Below the pieces are notes generated by a model. That model was not told where the DNA came from and did not search any database. It worked only from the letters and a program-made list of their open reading frames with translations. From NCBI RefSeq assembly GCF_024323335.1, contig NC_066581.1, positions 464,229,527 through 464,293,526 of the forward strand: a DNA stretch of 64,000 bases, read 5' to 3'. Origin of the DNA: Lathyrus oleraceus. Its lineage: Eukaryota > Streptophyta > Magnoliopsida > Fabales > Fabaceae. The position numbers and the translations under genes are program-made. Of the stretch, positions 11,354 through 23,410 are shown one piece after another (position 1 is the stretch's first letter; the number at the start of each line of letters is the position of its first letter).

Positions 11354-12675
11354 CCCCGAGTTGAAATTACACCTAGCATTGGCGTCATAACCCACTGGAA
11401 GCCTACCAACGGGAGGAGCCAAAGTGCGTAACTGCATAAGTTGCAAATGTTGAAGGTTGGGAACCAACTGGGCATACGACATCGGAAGAGTGTCGAAACG
11501 CCTATCCATCATCCTCTGTCTCTGTTGATAAGCAGGTCTGTTACACTGTTGTTGTTGGTATTGATTTTGTTGACGTTGAGGTTGTTGTTGTTGCACTGGT
11601 GCTGCAGCCGGAATGGTCACAGCCGCAACATAAGGTTGCTGATGGTAATTCTGAAAATTGCTCCTTCGGTTACTTATGCTCTGATAAAAGACACATCATT
11701 TGTATCCCCTTCTCTCCTCTTCTGTCCTCCTAAGAACGGCTTCTTTGACCCCGAAGATGATCCAACCCCATTCTGGATCTTACACTTCTTCAAGTAGTTC
11801 TCCACCCTCTCACCGGTAGAGACCACATCAGCAAAATTTGAGGCGTAGCAACCCACCAGACGCTCCAAATAAGATCCAGGCAGTGTGTTCATAAACATGT
11901 TGGCCATCTCTTTTTCCAACATCGGAGGCTGAACACGGGAAGCCAACTCTCTCCAACGTTGAGCATACTCTTTGAAGCACTCGTTGCTCTTGAGAGACAG
12001 ATTCTGGAGCTGAGTCCTGTTAGGTGCCATATCCATATTGTACTGATATTGCTTCACAAAGGCCTTAGCCAAGTCTCTCTAGCAGCGAATATGGGCTTTG
12101 TCCAGCTTCATATACCACTCCAAGGATGCCCCAACTAGGTTGTCCTGGAAGAAGTACATGAGCAGCTTCTTATCATCAGAATATGCAACCATCTTGCGGA
12201 AGTAAGCTTGCACATGAGTCTTCGGGCAAGAGTTGCCATTGTACTTATCAAACACGGGGACTTTGAATTTTGGCGGAACTCTCACGCCTGGGACCAGCCC
12301 CAAGTTAGCAACATCCACACCAAGAGCATTCTTCCCTTCCACAGCTTTCAACCTCTCTTCCAGTCTCCTGAACATAGGGTTCATACCATGGCCCATGCCA
12401 AAGTCCTCCTGAAGCATGGGGCATTGATCCTCCTGATCATCATGGATGGGTTGTTGACCAAGGTTGCCATGTGGGATTGGGATAGGCCCTGGTCCATTGG
12501 GTCCATTAGCCTCTCCAACTGGAGGATCAGCCACAACCTCCGGTTGAGTAGTAGGGGGATTCCCCTGTACCAACAATCTAATCTCATGCTATCCCTGAGC
12601 CACTCCTTGGACCACTTCCATGAACTGGTTGATGTGAATCCTCATCTCAGCGAGCTCTGCTTGTAGACCTTCCAT
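11354..12675 (-). pseudogene. Gag of element B, interrupted by element A
   Basis: The ATG is at 12675 (MEGLQAELAEMRIHINQFME), about 100 bases after a CAG/GT acceptor-like site (12775-12777). The capsid part is clear (PPKFKVPVFDKYNG, ASLEWYMKLDKAHIRC, MAPNRTQLQNL, ECFKEYAQRWRELASRVQPP). A Q/N-rich stretch (11500-11600, PVQQQQPQRQQNQYQQQQ) leads into the zinc-binding region, where the frame is cut at CNFNSG by the LTR of A. Two in-frame TAG codons (about 12589 and 12076) replace residues that are Gln and Trp in relatives, and there is a frameshift near 11660. Protease and pol of B lie beyond A, outside the window. Confidence 0.85.
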
Positions 12676-13140
12676 TGCTCTATGTTGAATTCTTCGGGTA
12701 CCGTATCGGTGAATGCCTGAGTCAGCTATCCTGCTAATGGAACACCAAACAAAATGAGAACACCGCAATGGTACCTGTTATGCAAGACATGCTAATGAAT
12801 ATGCAAATGCAATGACATGTTTATCTATTCCAAAGGGTATTCTACCCCTTGATTCCAGTCTCACATTAGATAAATAGTGTAAGAAAACCCCGACTAGAAT
12901 CAAGAAGAAGATATAAACCCCTAGGAATAGATAAACATGATGCATGCAATGCTTATGATTTAATTTTTATATCAGAGGAACTTTAGAGTCTTATTTGCAA
13001 ATTTTGGAAATATTAAACGTTTATCACATACGGAAATATCACGTCAATTAATATTTGGAAATGTTTTTACGCCAAAGAAGTATAGTCTTGGTAACCAAAT
13101 ACAATACAAGAGAGAAGAAAAATGAACATCCTATGGATCC
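12676..13140 (-). other. Spacer between ORF1 and gag of element B
   Basis: AT-rich non-coding DNA. On the minus strand it ends with TTGCATAACAG/GTACC at 12775-12777, an acceptor-like sequence also found before gag in E and F. Nothing else is recognised. Confidence 0.5.
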
Positions 13141-14592
13141 CTAGAAGCAATCGTCCAAAACCCTCGAGACCGGAAGATAAGCTGCACAAAGCCTTTTCAC
13201 CTCCCTCCCATAGGCTGCCTCCATATCTGCCTTCTCTTTGGCGAGTCGATCATATTTCCTCTTCCAAAACTTGGAAGACTGAGGAAGTAGAGAAGTCAAT
13301 GTGTCATCAGGATCATCAATAACCTGGTGCTCAAGGAACTCTATCAAAGCATCCTTCTCTCTGATCTGCTGAAGCAACTCCTCTCGTTCACGGATCCAAG
13401 CACGCGAATGGTCTTCGTCTCTCTACTCCTCTACTCCTTGGCTAGGGAGGGTTGAAGGCCCAGCCACAACCAAAGGTGTGGGTCTTGGATACTCATAAGG
13501 CATGAGGTACTCAGAAGCTCTCCTCCTAACCCAAGAGGTATAGGGTTCCAAAGCAATACAGTTCTTCGGACCTAGCTCCTTCCTTCCTTTCTTATGGATC
13601 TTGCGCCAAGCGCGGACCATCCTTCCCTTCAAGCCTTGGGGATCTTTACCCTCCTGAAAGAACACACCCTCTAACAGAATGTTATTGGGTTTATCCTTTA
13701 GGGGGAACCCAAGCTGACGATGTGCCAAAATAGGGTTGTAGTTAATTCCACCGCATGTACCAAGAAGAGGTAGATTGGAGAATTCACCACAAGAGTCGAT
13801 AATCTGCACACCATCATATACACGGTTGTACCAAAAGATATCATCATTAGTGAGAGACATAAGTCTCTTGGGCCACCGTAGACATCCTTTGTTCTCCTTG
13901 AAGGCGAGCGTCTGAGGCAAGTGCGAAATAAACCACTTGTACAACAGAGGCAAACAACACACAATGGTACCACCGCCCTTTGCATTCCTCATATGCAAAG
14001 AGAAATAAGTGTCACCCAACAGAGTAGGAACGGGATTAAGAGTAGAGAAAATCCTAATGTCGTTCACATCCACAAACTTATCGATGTTGGGGAATAACAC
14101 TAGCTCATAGATGAGAAGTACAAATACGGCCTCAAAGGCGTCCTCACTCATGGCCTTCCCAAACATAGTAGCTTGATCAATGAGGAAATCAGACGGGAGA
14201 CCTTGAATTCCACCTTTGGTAGTCATGTGAGCACCAATAATAGATTCATCTATACGCAACAAATCAACAATCTCTTGAGAAGAAGGAACTCTCTCCAAGC
14301 CACTAAACGGCAACTGGTCTAGGATAGGTATGCCCACAATATAGGCATACTCCTCAAGCGTGGGCAAAAGCTGGAAATCCGCAAAAGTGAAGCAACGGTA
14401 CAAGGGATCATAGAACTGCACCAACACACTCATTAGACCTTCATCCACTTGAGTAGCCAGAATAGACAGAAGTTTCCCATGACGAGCCTTGAATTCCAAG
14501 GGATCTAATACATAGGATATCAAACTCCTTAACTCTTTCAAGTTGGGTTGTCTAAAACTGTACTTCTTCATATTCCTTCTTTGCTTATCCAT
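13141..14592 (-). pseudogene. ORF1 of element B (DUF7745/plant-mobile-domain-like), one in-frame TAG
   Basis: I chose the ATG at 14592 (MDKQRRNMKKYSF) because D has its ATG at the matching place after the same TTTTCAG motif; an upstream ATG at 14691 adds 33 residues with no counterpart. The protein has the blocks DPLYRCFTFADFQLLPTLEE, LGDTYFSLHMRNAKGGG, LLYKWFISHLPQ and LLGTCGGINYNPILAHRQLG, shared with D (22046-23161) and F (57060-57800). The C-terminus is a charged coiled coil. One TAG at 13420-13422 interrupts an otherwise continuous frame of 484 codons. The family resembles plant DUF7745/aminotransferase-like mobile-domain proteins from memory; its function in the element is unknown. It could still be made as a 389-residue truncated form. 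Confidence 0.75.
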
Positions 14593-15492
14593 GTCTGAAA
14601 ATTTGCAAATAGACCTCTTAAGTTCCTTGAAAATTTTCTCGTTGTTGATGATATGGATGTGTATGAATGCATGAATGCATGGATGCAACAATCACACTCA
14701 AGGATCAAGCAAATCACACCACACAAAGGTCATGGGATGGATCAAGTCATCCTTAATATCAATCATCCATTTTGGTGGATTAGGGTTTACACCTTATCAA
14801 CACCCAAGTTCCATTGATATTAAGGATACACAAGAGCGGACCAACCACGAATCAAGGGTTTGTTGCGAGTCACGAGCATGGAGTCTAGATTAAGAACCAC
14901 CCAAAGGGAGTGTACTATGGTTAAACCTGACAATCATGTTCTACAAGAGGTTCCTATAGTCATCATCCCATCTTTCGGATATTATTGGATAAACGACTAC
15001 TCATATTCCAAAAATATTCTCAAGAGAGACTCTTTTGAGTGTAGTATCGCGTCACAATCGTATCAAATCTTACACTTGAATGATCTTCGCACTACGTCCT
15101 AAAAATATGCCAAGATGGGCGTGGTAAACTTAGGTCCTTGACTTCTAAGGCATATATTGGAAAGAGTAATGCCTAACCACGACTACTCGTGTGACATTAT
15201 TGATCCCGACATAACCTCCAGCAAGTGAATGGGTTTGCAAGTCAACTTGCTAAGGAATAACTCCACACAAGTCAACAAGACTATGCCATTATCCTATCCT
15301 AAGTGCCCTCGAGTTCAGGTATAGAACTCATCTAATAAAGATCACCAAGCATACAAGGAATTAATATTCAAAAAATTCAATCATTACATACAATACAGTA
15401 ATCCCAAATTGTACAAAAATATGTCACAAAACAATATACCATACAATACAACAAATATGAAAAGTAGGCAAAACCCACTAGGCAAATGATAG
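14593..15492 (-). other. 5' leader of element B (PBS to ORF1)
   Basis: 900 bases without a gene. The minus-strand sequence is clearly similar to 21212-21932 of D (for instance around TGCTTGGTGATCTTTATTAG and the block before TTTTCAG), which shows the two are the same family. It ends in TTTGCAAATTTTCAG just before the ORF1 ATG. Confidence 0.7.
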
Positions 15493-15510
15493 TCCCCAGC
15501 AGAGTCGCCA
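15493..15510 (-). promoter_or_regulatory. Primer binding site of element B
   Basis: TGGCGACTCTGCTGGGGA on the minus strand, six bases from the LTR end at 15517. Identical to the PBS of A, E and F. Confidence 0.9.
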
Positions 15511-17100
15511 CTTTTCTGTAGCGGGGTATTCGTTACCATAAGAAATATTGACTAAATCCAAGGTAAGCCATACAAGTCGAGTCGCCACCGCACTTCTATT
15601 TATCCAAAGGAATGGTTAGAAAGCGAACAAAAACCTAAAACTTTTATCGAATCAAAAACTAGTAAAAATGTCAGAGATCTGGGTAAGGGGGTTGGTTATG
15701 CAATGGGAAGGTTTTAAGTACCCAAAACATCCTAGGTACTCCTAGGGAGCCCTTTTCATAAGTGTTGTTCTAGTCTAAAGGGTGTAGGTATATCTAAAGT
15801 ACTATTTACTAAAAGGAAGGTTAAAAGAAGATGACTCGCAAGGATGTCGCATCCACTGCCTACGTATCTCATCTGAGTATGAGAATCAGAGTCTTCGTAG
15901 CTCGGCTACCTATGGGTTAAAGATAAGTATGCTCGGTAAGACGTCGCGCCTTATGCCTACATATCTCATCTGGAATGAGAATCAGAGCAAAACGTAGTTC
16001 GGCTAACTACGGGTTAAGGATTGCCATCTGAACATGGACTTACAAAAGAGGACACCAGCTGTGTCAAAGGAGGGTGGGCAGTGTGTTCAACGTCCTAGCA
16101 ATAGGTGTCGCAACTCGCTGAATCGAGTCTTAGGCAGTTACCTCTTTGCAATAGAATGCACTGACATGCCACAAGATCGGAGACGCAAGGAAGGTCTAAA
16201 AGTGGGGAAGCTCTTCTCTAGAGTTGTCAGGCAATATGGACTTATGTGTTAGGATTTACAAAGGGAAACATCTACCTAATGTTAGCATGCAAAGAATAGG
16301 GGAATTCTACCTATGTTATCATACAAAGGATTCTACCTAATGGGTGCTACCTAAATGGAACAAGAGTCGACGGATGGAGCGCGGAGAGGATTTACGGATA
16401 AGGGTAGATGGCGATGCCGGAGGCAATCGACTTACAGGTAGATGGCGATGCCTGAGGAAATCGACTTACAAGAGGATGGATGAATGCGTGCTGGTTCTAT
16501 TATGTTTTGAAAATGATTACTCGACGTTGGATCGAGCTTTTAATCTTATTTTGAAATGGTTATCGGATGTTCATTTTAATTCTTGTATTAATAGGTGACT
16601 AAAGAAATAAAGAAATAAATATTATACACTTTATGGGAGAGGGGTACATTTGTTATGAATGGGGATTGTTCATGACAAACAAACAATAAGAATATATGCC
16701 TCATACATCATACAAGTAGGCAACAATAATCAATCAGATCGGATAAATAAACAATATATAATCAAACCAAAGAATCAAATAATGGAGCATTTAAACAACG
16801 CATGGGAGTATGAACATGTTAAATAATCAAGCAATAGAAAGCATGAATGAGAGAAACAAGTATAAAAGATAACAGATGAATCAAACAGATGAAAATATAC
16901 ACACGAAGGATCCACTGAATAATTTAATCAGGAAATGAGGTAAGGGCCAAATAAAATCAAGGTAAAAGGCCTCTAATACATGGCATATGAGATGAACAAG
17001 GGAGGATCAAAAGATCTCTTCAATTGCCATAAGCAATCCCTAAGTCAAACATCGATCATAAAGAAGTCAACTGAAAAATCAAGTCAACTTAAAAAATAAC

Positions 17101-17640
17101 AAATAAATAGAAAATTAATCAAGAAAATCATGAAAAATTAAACTAAATAAGGTGGGGTCAGGACATCATCATCCCCATTAAATATTTTAAAAATAATGAA
17201 AATTGGCACGTGAATTAATTAAAACAAAACATAGGTCAAACCAAAAGTCAATTAATAAGACTAGGTTAGAAATAAATCAAGAATAAATAGTAAATTAATC
17301 AATAAAATTATGAAAAATTAAACTAAATGAGGTGGGGTTAGGATATCATCATCCCCCAAAAAGATTTTAAAAATAACGAAAATTGGTACATAACTTAATT
17401 AAAATAAAACAGAGGTCAAACCAAAAGTCAATTAATGAGACTAGGTTAGAAATAAATCAAGAATAAATAGTAAATTAATCAAGAAAATTATGAAAAATTA
17501 AACTAAATAAGTTGGGGTCAGGATATTACCATCCCCCAAAAATATTTTTAAAACAACGAAAATTGGTACGTGAAGTAATTAAAACAAAACATAGGTCAAA
17601 CCAAAAGTCAACCAGCCAAACTAGGTCAAAATAAATCCAA
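17101..17640. repeat. Three tandem 180-bp AT-rich repeats in LTR B
   Basis: The lines starting at 17101, 17281 and 17461 align base for base with a period of exactly 180 and roughly 90% identity; each has TGAAAAATTAAACTAAAT and then GGTCAAACCAAAAGTCAA. A fourth copy decays after 17640. They lie between U5 and the TATA region. Confidence 0.9.
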
Positions 17641-18096
17641 AATAAATCAAAAATGTGAAATAAAATTTCAAGAAAAGGCCAGGTTGACCATGAGACAGTG
17701 GTTAACCTTCATCCCAAAACTAAAATGCTAACAATAATTTTAAGTCATAAAAATAAAATCAATAAAAAAAGTGTGTTAAAATTGACCATTTAGAATAAAT
17801 AATTAAAATAAAATATTAATATTAAAAAAATACGAAAATAAAAATTATATAAAATTAAATAAAACGTTAAGAAAGGTGAAAAATATTTTTGGCTAATTTT
17901 ATGGACGAAGAAAATATTTTAAATAAGAAAAGGAAATACGAAAATGGAAGAATTAATGGTGATGAACATGGTAAGCAAGCGTAGATATATCAAAACATGG
18001 CCATGGAAGAGATGATTACCTAATGGACAATAGAAGTGGAATGGAATCTGATATGTGATGAATCTTTGCCTCCTTGCCACGAAATTCCAATGATCC

Positions 18097-18127
18097 TTTA
18101 GGGTTAGGGTTTCAGCTTCTTAAATAG
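18097..18127 (-). promoter_or_regulatory. TATA-like box with adjacent double telo-box, LTR B
   Basis: The minus strand reads CTATTTAAG (18127-18119) and, seven bases downstream, AAACCCTAACCCTAAA (18112-18097). AAACCCTAA is the plant telo-box, known from promoters and bound by telomere-repeat-binding factors. Two units are too few to be a telomere relic. The role here is inferred from position. Confidence 0.45.
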
Positions 18128-19537
18128 GGTGGATTAGGTGTTCTCATGGGCTTTTTAATAAGTGATTTATCCATAAGAATAAAAGTGTGAAGTGAGGTGT
18201 AAAATGTTGTTATTTTGGGCAAAACTTAAGTGAATGGATGTCCAATGCATGGCCAAAAGAGGTAAAAAACGTGACTGGTTTGTGCAGCATGCTTAGAAAA
18301 TCTGATTGGGCCAGCCATGCCCAAAATCTACCTAGAAAATCAAGTCATGGTGCCCACTTTAAATGAACGTATCTCTCAAACCATGGATCCAAATGAGATT
18401 ATTCCAAAAGGATGTGAAATAGGACATGGAAAAGTACAATAGTTGTGAAGAAAGTATTTTCAAATAATGCCTTGAAGTGCAAGAAAACTGGCCAAGAAGT
18501 CTTGACAAATTTTGAAGATTTTAGACTTAGAAATGTTTCTAAGTGTCCTAAAACAATGTCTCACTTTGACTAAGCATATATTTCTCAATTATAATCTAAA
18601 TGGAGCAAACTTTATATCTCTAGAAAGCTTGGAACAAGAGGAACAACGTTCATGTTAGAGAAATTTTCAAATGGAGCTTTTATCTTGATGCAAAATGGGC
18701 TTAAAGTGAGTGCAACAATCATGAAACCTTGCCCTAAAGGGAAAGTCAACCATTTCCAAATTAAATAACTTTTCGAATTCCTGATTAAATGATGAAACCA
18801 TGATCTAACCTTGATCAAATTTCACATGTAGGATCCCCTAGGCATGGATTTTGAGACTCCACTCTCAAAATGTCAGGAGTTGACTTTTCTGGCCCCACAG
18901 TTGACTTTTCCCAAACTGTCTGATTCCCGATTCCATTGATCAATTGAAGCACTTCTAGCTCAAATAAAGAGCTGATTTTTTTGTATGTAGACCCTTGTGG
19001 ACATATGGAGGGCCATGGAAAAGAGTTTCACCCAAAGAATCAGAAATAAACTGATTTTATACCAAACCCTAGTTTTAGGGCAAAATGATCAGGAACTGAT
19101 TGCACTGATTGCCAATGGATCTTTCTGAGATAATTGTGAATCTTACTAGGTCAAGATGCCTATCTAATCATTGCATGGATGAGCTCCTCTACTTCCAACC
19201 AAACATTTCCTATTGCAGGTAGCCATGAAACCCTAATTTCTGATTAAATCCAGATGAACACTCTGATAGCTTTGAATCCTTCACTGATGAACTGAGGACC
19301 ATAATAAGATACTTGGACCCCCTTGAGACCCTCGAGACTTGTATACTTAGAAAATGAAGTCCAACTCTCAATCTTGCTTTGTGTGAGCTCCTTCTGTTAA
19401 GGAGTGATCGATCAAAACCTGATCTTCATGTCACTAATGCAGTATGCAATGAGTATGACCTAATATGATGCTAATGAAGTGTAAAACATAATCCCATGCT
19501 TCTAGGAAAAATGAAGGGTAAATTTTGGGGTATTACA

Positions 19538-21211
19538 CCCTGGAGTTTTGAATCTCCAAACAGTGAGATTCAAACTCAATTTTCAAAAGAAAATTCTCAT
19601 GTTTCTCCTTTCAAATGTGAGGATTTGAGGTATTGGATCAAAGCTGGCGCGCAAGGGTCCTCAATTCTGATGCTAGAGGCTCTTATTTATTGCTGCAGCT
19701 CATGATATTTGAACCTTGAATTTGAAATCCCAAATTTAGCAATGGACGATGCATGGCTGCATGGGTGTGTACAGGCCCATGAAGCCACTCATTTAGGTCC
19801 ATAATCAAGTGTAATTGAGTCTGAAAGTGAATTGGAATGCAAGGCAAAAGTGTGCAGCTATTTGAAGTTTGATCTTTGCCAAATGAAGATTCCTTGTTCA
19901 AGCTATGCGCAGACTCCCCAAACCTTGTCCAAAATGGATGAAATTGGACTCTTTGGAAATGTTAGATTAATAGGAACAACTCTTATGTTGAAAACTTTTC
20001 CATTTGAGCTTTTATCATGATGAATTTTGATGTGGAAGTTTGGAAATTTTAACATATCAAAAAAAATTCTAAGTGTCAAGCAATATGTTCATTTATTCCA
20101 CCTTGGCTAACTTTTTATGTGAGCTTCAAATGAGAAACATGTATTCATCAAAGTTGTAGCTCTTTCAAAATCCTTCAAAATGGTTACCAATTTGACCTCA
20201 ATTGTATTTGAGATGAATGAGGTGTTTATTTTTGAAGTTGGGGAAAATCACTTGTTCAATGGCCTTGGTCCAAAATGACCTATAATGTATCCTCATATCA
20301 CATGCTCATAAAAGTTGAATTAACTCTTAATCAAAACATAAAAGTTTAAGTAGACACCTTGAAGATGATTATGCAACTTGGAAATCTTTCATCTCATAAA
20401 AAATGAGCAAGTTATGACCTTGGGAAGTTGGCCTCCAAATTAGGGTTTAGACAAGATGATATATAATATTTCAATATAAAAAATGACTTTACCAGCAAAA
20501 CTAGCTCTATACTTCAACATGAAAGTTGTTTGGAATGTCATTTAGAGTAACGTTTATCTTGGAATCATTTTCATATGATGCAAATTGTAGGAGATAGGGT
20601 CTAGGGGGACCTAGTTTTGATCAGATGAATTCCTTTGGTCAACCACCATAAACCAACTTGCTAACTTGCAATTATCTTGACTTTTGAGACTCATGGGAGA
20701 TCATATATGCATAAGATGATGAAATTTGAAGCGTCCCTTGAGAAATATTTGATCAATTGGTGAAGAATATTGTTGAAGAAGTTACTCAAGATACCCAGAT
20801 GAACTAGGGTTTCCAAGGCAAACCAATTCCAAACTCTTGAAGAATTCTTGATCAAAATAACATGTAAGGATCATGGGGACTCGCATATGATGCCTTAGAG
20901 ACATTGTGGGTCATTTCTTGGTTGAGATCTTGGCAATGAGGGTCTTAAACCCTATATGTGAACTTGATGAATCAAGGGGGATCATGTGCCATACCTATAA
21001 AAGAGTTAGACAAATGCAAAGACATATTTTTGGTATTTTGGTCAGTAAATGATAAAATACAAAGCATGATACAATCACATGATTCTTGGTGATCTCTCCC
21101 AATACAAACCCAATGAATGAGGGGTAAGGAGGATGTCAAGGTGTGATCCTAATGCCAATGCATATGATAAGATAACATGAGGGATCTTAGGGTCAAAATT
21201 GGGGTCTTACA
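19538..21211 (-). repeat. LTR piece C (U3 side), split by element B and joined to D's leader
   Basis: On the minus strand it begins TGTAAGACCCCAATTTTGACCC at 21211, nearly the same start as the LTR at 48369. The sequence runs parallel to 48369-49860 in reverse complement, and even more closely to the arm at 54250-55325. Element B cuts it at 19538. Its right end abuts D's leader about 120 bases into the region that would follow D's PBS, so C probably inserted in D and removed or separated D's 5' LTR. It may be a 5' LTR or a solo LTR. The small reading frames inside are not genes. Confidence 0.7.
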
Positions 21212-21932
21212 ATGTGTATATTTGATATTTGTGTGATATAATATGTCTGTTATGCTTGGTGATCTCTGAGTGGTGAGATGAGTTCTACCCCGAACTTGAG
21301 TGCAATTAAGATAAAAGGATGGTATAGTCATGTTCAACTTGTGTGGAGTAGTCCTTAACAAGTTGGATTGAGATCCATCTACTTAGTGGAGACCCTTTTG
21401 GAGTTATTGATGTCACCCAAGTTATTTGTGGATAGGCATTACTTTCTCTAATTTGGGGTCCGAGAAGCTGAGGACCGTAGAACATTTAACCTAACTTGGC
21501 CTATTTAGGACGTAGTGTGGAGACTGTTCAAGTGTGGACCTGATAACATTTGTTACGCGATAATACACTCAGACGAGTTTCTCTTGAGAAGATGATCTAA
21601 GGTTTTTATCCTTAGTACACTTCTTTGGGATGGTTCTTAACCTGAATCCATGCTCTTGACTCACAACAAACCCTTTGGTTCTCGGTTGATCCGATCAAGT
21701 CTCATTAATATAAATGGAACTTGGGTGTTGATAAGGTGAAAACCATAATCCACTAAAATGGATGATTGATCTTGATGATGACTTGATACATACCTTGCAC
21801 TTTGTTTGTGTTTTCCTTATGTGTGATCCCTTGTTCGTGATTGTTGCATTCATGCATTCATGCGCATCATGACATTCATCATAGAAAAATAAATTCCAAG
21901 GAAACTGGGGAGTTTGCAAATATTTTCAGACC
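21212..21932 (+). other. 5' leader of element D (truncated)
   Basis: Non-coding; similar to the reverse complement of B's leader 14593-15380. It ends with TTTGCAAATATTTTCAG (CAG at 21927-21929), directly before the ORF1 ATG at 21933. The PBS-proximal ~120 bases are lost. Confidence 0.7.
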
Positions 21933-23410
21933 ATGGATTATGGACGAAGGAACACTAAGAAGTACAGTTTTAGATGTCCTGATTTGAAAGAGTTAAGGAA
22001 GTTATCATCCCTTGTATTAGATCCCTTGGACTTCAAGCAACTGATATGGTTGAAGGACTTTTGAGTGTTTTGGTTCAATTATATGATCCTCTCTACCGGT
22101 GCTTCACTTTTCCCGATTATCAGCTTGTACCTACGTTAGAGGAGTATGCCCATCTCTTGGGAATACCTATATCTGACAAGGTACCTTTCAGTGGATTGGA
22201 GGAGATTCCCAGATCTCATGTTATAGCTAAAGCTCTTCATCTGAAGAAATCTGAAATTGATGCTCATTTGGTGAAGAAAGGAGGTATTCTTGGGTTGACT
22301 TCTAAGTTCCTCATTGGTAAAGCTACTGTCTTTGCTCAAGCCGGTAGTATGGTTTCTTTTGAAGCCATCTTTGTATTCCTCATCTATGGTCTAGATTTGT
22401 TCCCTAACATTGAAAATTTTATTGATGTTAACTTCATTAGAATCTTCTTGATTGGGAATCTGGTTCCGACTCTGTTGGGTGACATGTATTTCTCTTTGCA
22501 TTTGAGGAATTCAAAAGGTGGTAGGACAATTGTGTGTTGTGTTCCTCTTCTGTACAAGTGGTTTATTTCGTACTTGCCTCAGACGCCTGCTTTTTTGGAG
22601 AACAAGAAATGTCTATGATGGTCTCAGAGACTTATGTCTCTCACTAATGATGATATTATTTGGTATGATTCTGCATTGAGTAGTGTGGATATTATTGACA
22701 GTTCTGGGGAGTTCTCTAATGTGCCTCTCATTGGTACACAAGGAGGAATCAACTACAACCCTGCTTTGGCTCGTCGCCAACTTGGGTTCCCCTTGAGAGA
22801 CGAACCTAATAACACTTTGTTAGAAGGTCTTTTCTATCAAGAGGGTAAAGACCCTCAACATTTGAAGCAGAAGATTGTGCATGCTTAGCATAATGTGCAT
22901 AGGAAAGGAAGATCTGAGCTTGGTCGGTGCAATTGTGTAGCTTTGGAAGCTTACACTCTTTGGGTGAAGAAGAGAGCTTTGGAGTTGAAGATGCCTTATG
23001 CTTACGAAAGACCGATGTTTATGGTTGTGGTTGAGCCATTAACTCTCCCTAACCAATATGTAGAGGAGTTGGAAGACGCGCTCTCCAAGATGAAGCAAGA
23101 GAAAGAAGATATGTGGGAAGAGTGGTTCCATGCTTTGAGCCGAAAGCATGAAGAGTTTTAGCTTGAGTAGAAAGACAATGATGCACTTATTGAGATTCTT
23201 GAAGATGGAGCAGTGAAGAGACAAAGTTAGCCCGATGGCCTACCTTCCTCTAGTATGCCTCAACCTTCCGGTGCTTGGAATAAGATTGTTGATTATCTTG
23301 TTCTTGATAAGGCTCAGATGAAGACATCCTTTGAGTCTGAGATTCGGCGCATCCGAAGGAAATATGCATCCTTAGCCATATCATCTGACACAGTTTCTAT
23401 GGATCCTTAG
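21933..23410 (+). pseudogene. ORF1 of element D (DUF7745/plant-mobile-domain-like), decayed
   Basis: The start MDYGRRNTKKYSF matches B's start. A small deletion with frameshift follows near 22035, then 190 open codons (LYDPLYRCFTFPDYQLVPTL, LGDMYFSLHLRNSKGG, LLYKWFISYLPQTP). In-frame stops at 22616 (TGA, where B has an arginine), 22886 (TAG, where B has Trp) and around 23161 break the rest (GGINYNPALARRQLGFPLRD; YVEELEDALSKMKQEKED coiled coil). The family's role is unknown; it is not found in ordinary Ty3/gypsy elements. No functional protein is possible. Confidence 0.75.

Larger units (their letters stand above)
11354..19537 (-). mobile_element. Element B: 5' half of an ORF1-bearing Ogre-type retrotransposon
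   Basis: On the minus strand the order is 5' LTR (15517-19537), PBS (15493-15510), leader, ORF1 (14592-13141), spacer, gag (12675-11354). The element is then interrupted by the LTR of A, and the rest of B lies left of the window. It is inserted in the minus-strand LTR piece C at 19537/19538. ORF1 between PBS and gag is the hallmark of Ogre-type elements. Only a handful of inactivating changes are seen, so it is younger than D. Confidence 0.85.
15517..19537 (-). repeat. 5' LTR of element B (4021 bp)
   Basis: On the minus strand it runs from TGTAATACCCC (19537) to a TACA end (15517). It contains a TATA-like box at 18119-18127, a telo-box at 18097-18112, three 180-bp repeats (17101-17640) and a U5 motif GAGTCGCCA (15579-15587, plus strand) that resembles the PBS. 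No gene lies within it; the reading frames at 16034-16598 are U5 sequence. Confidence 0.85.

Noticed and set aside
16034..16598. Genes in 16034-16598
   Set aside because: U5 sequence of LTR B; the frames have no similarity to known proteins that I can see.
18097..18112. Interstitial telomere repeat
   Set aside because: Only two units; better seen as a telo-box.
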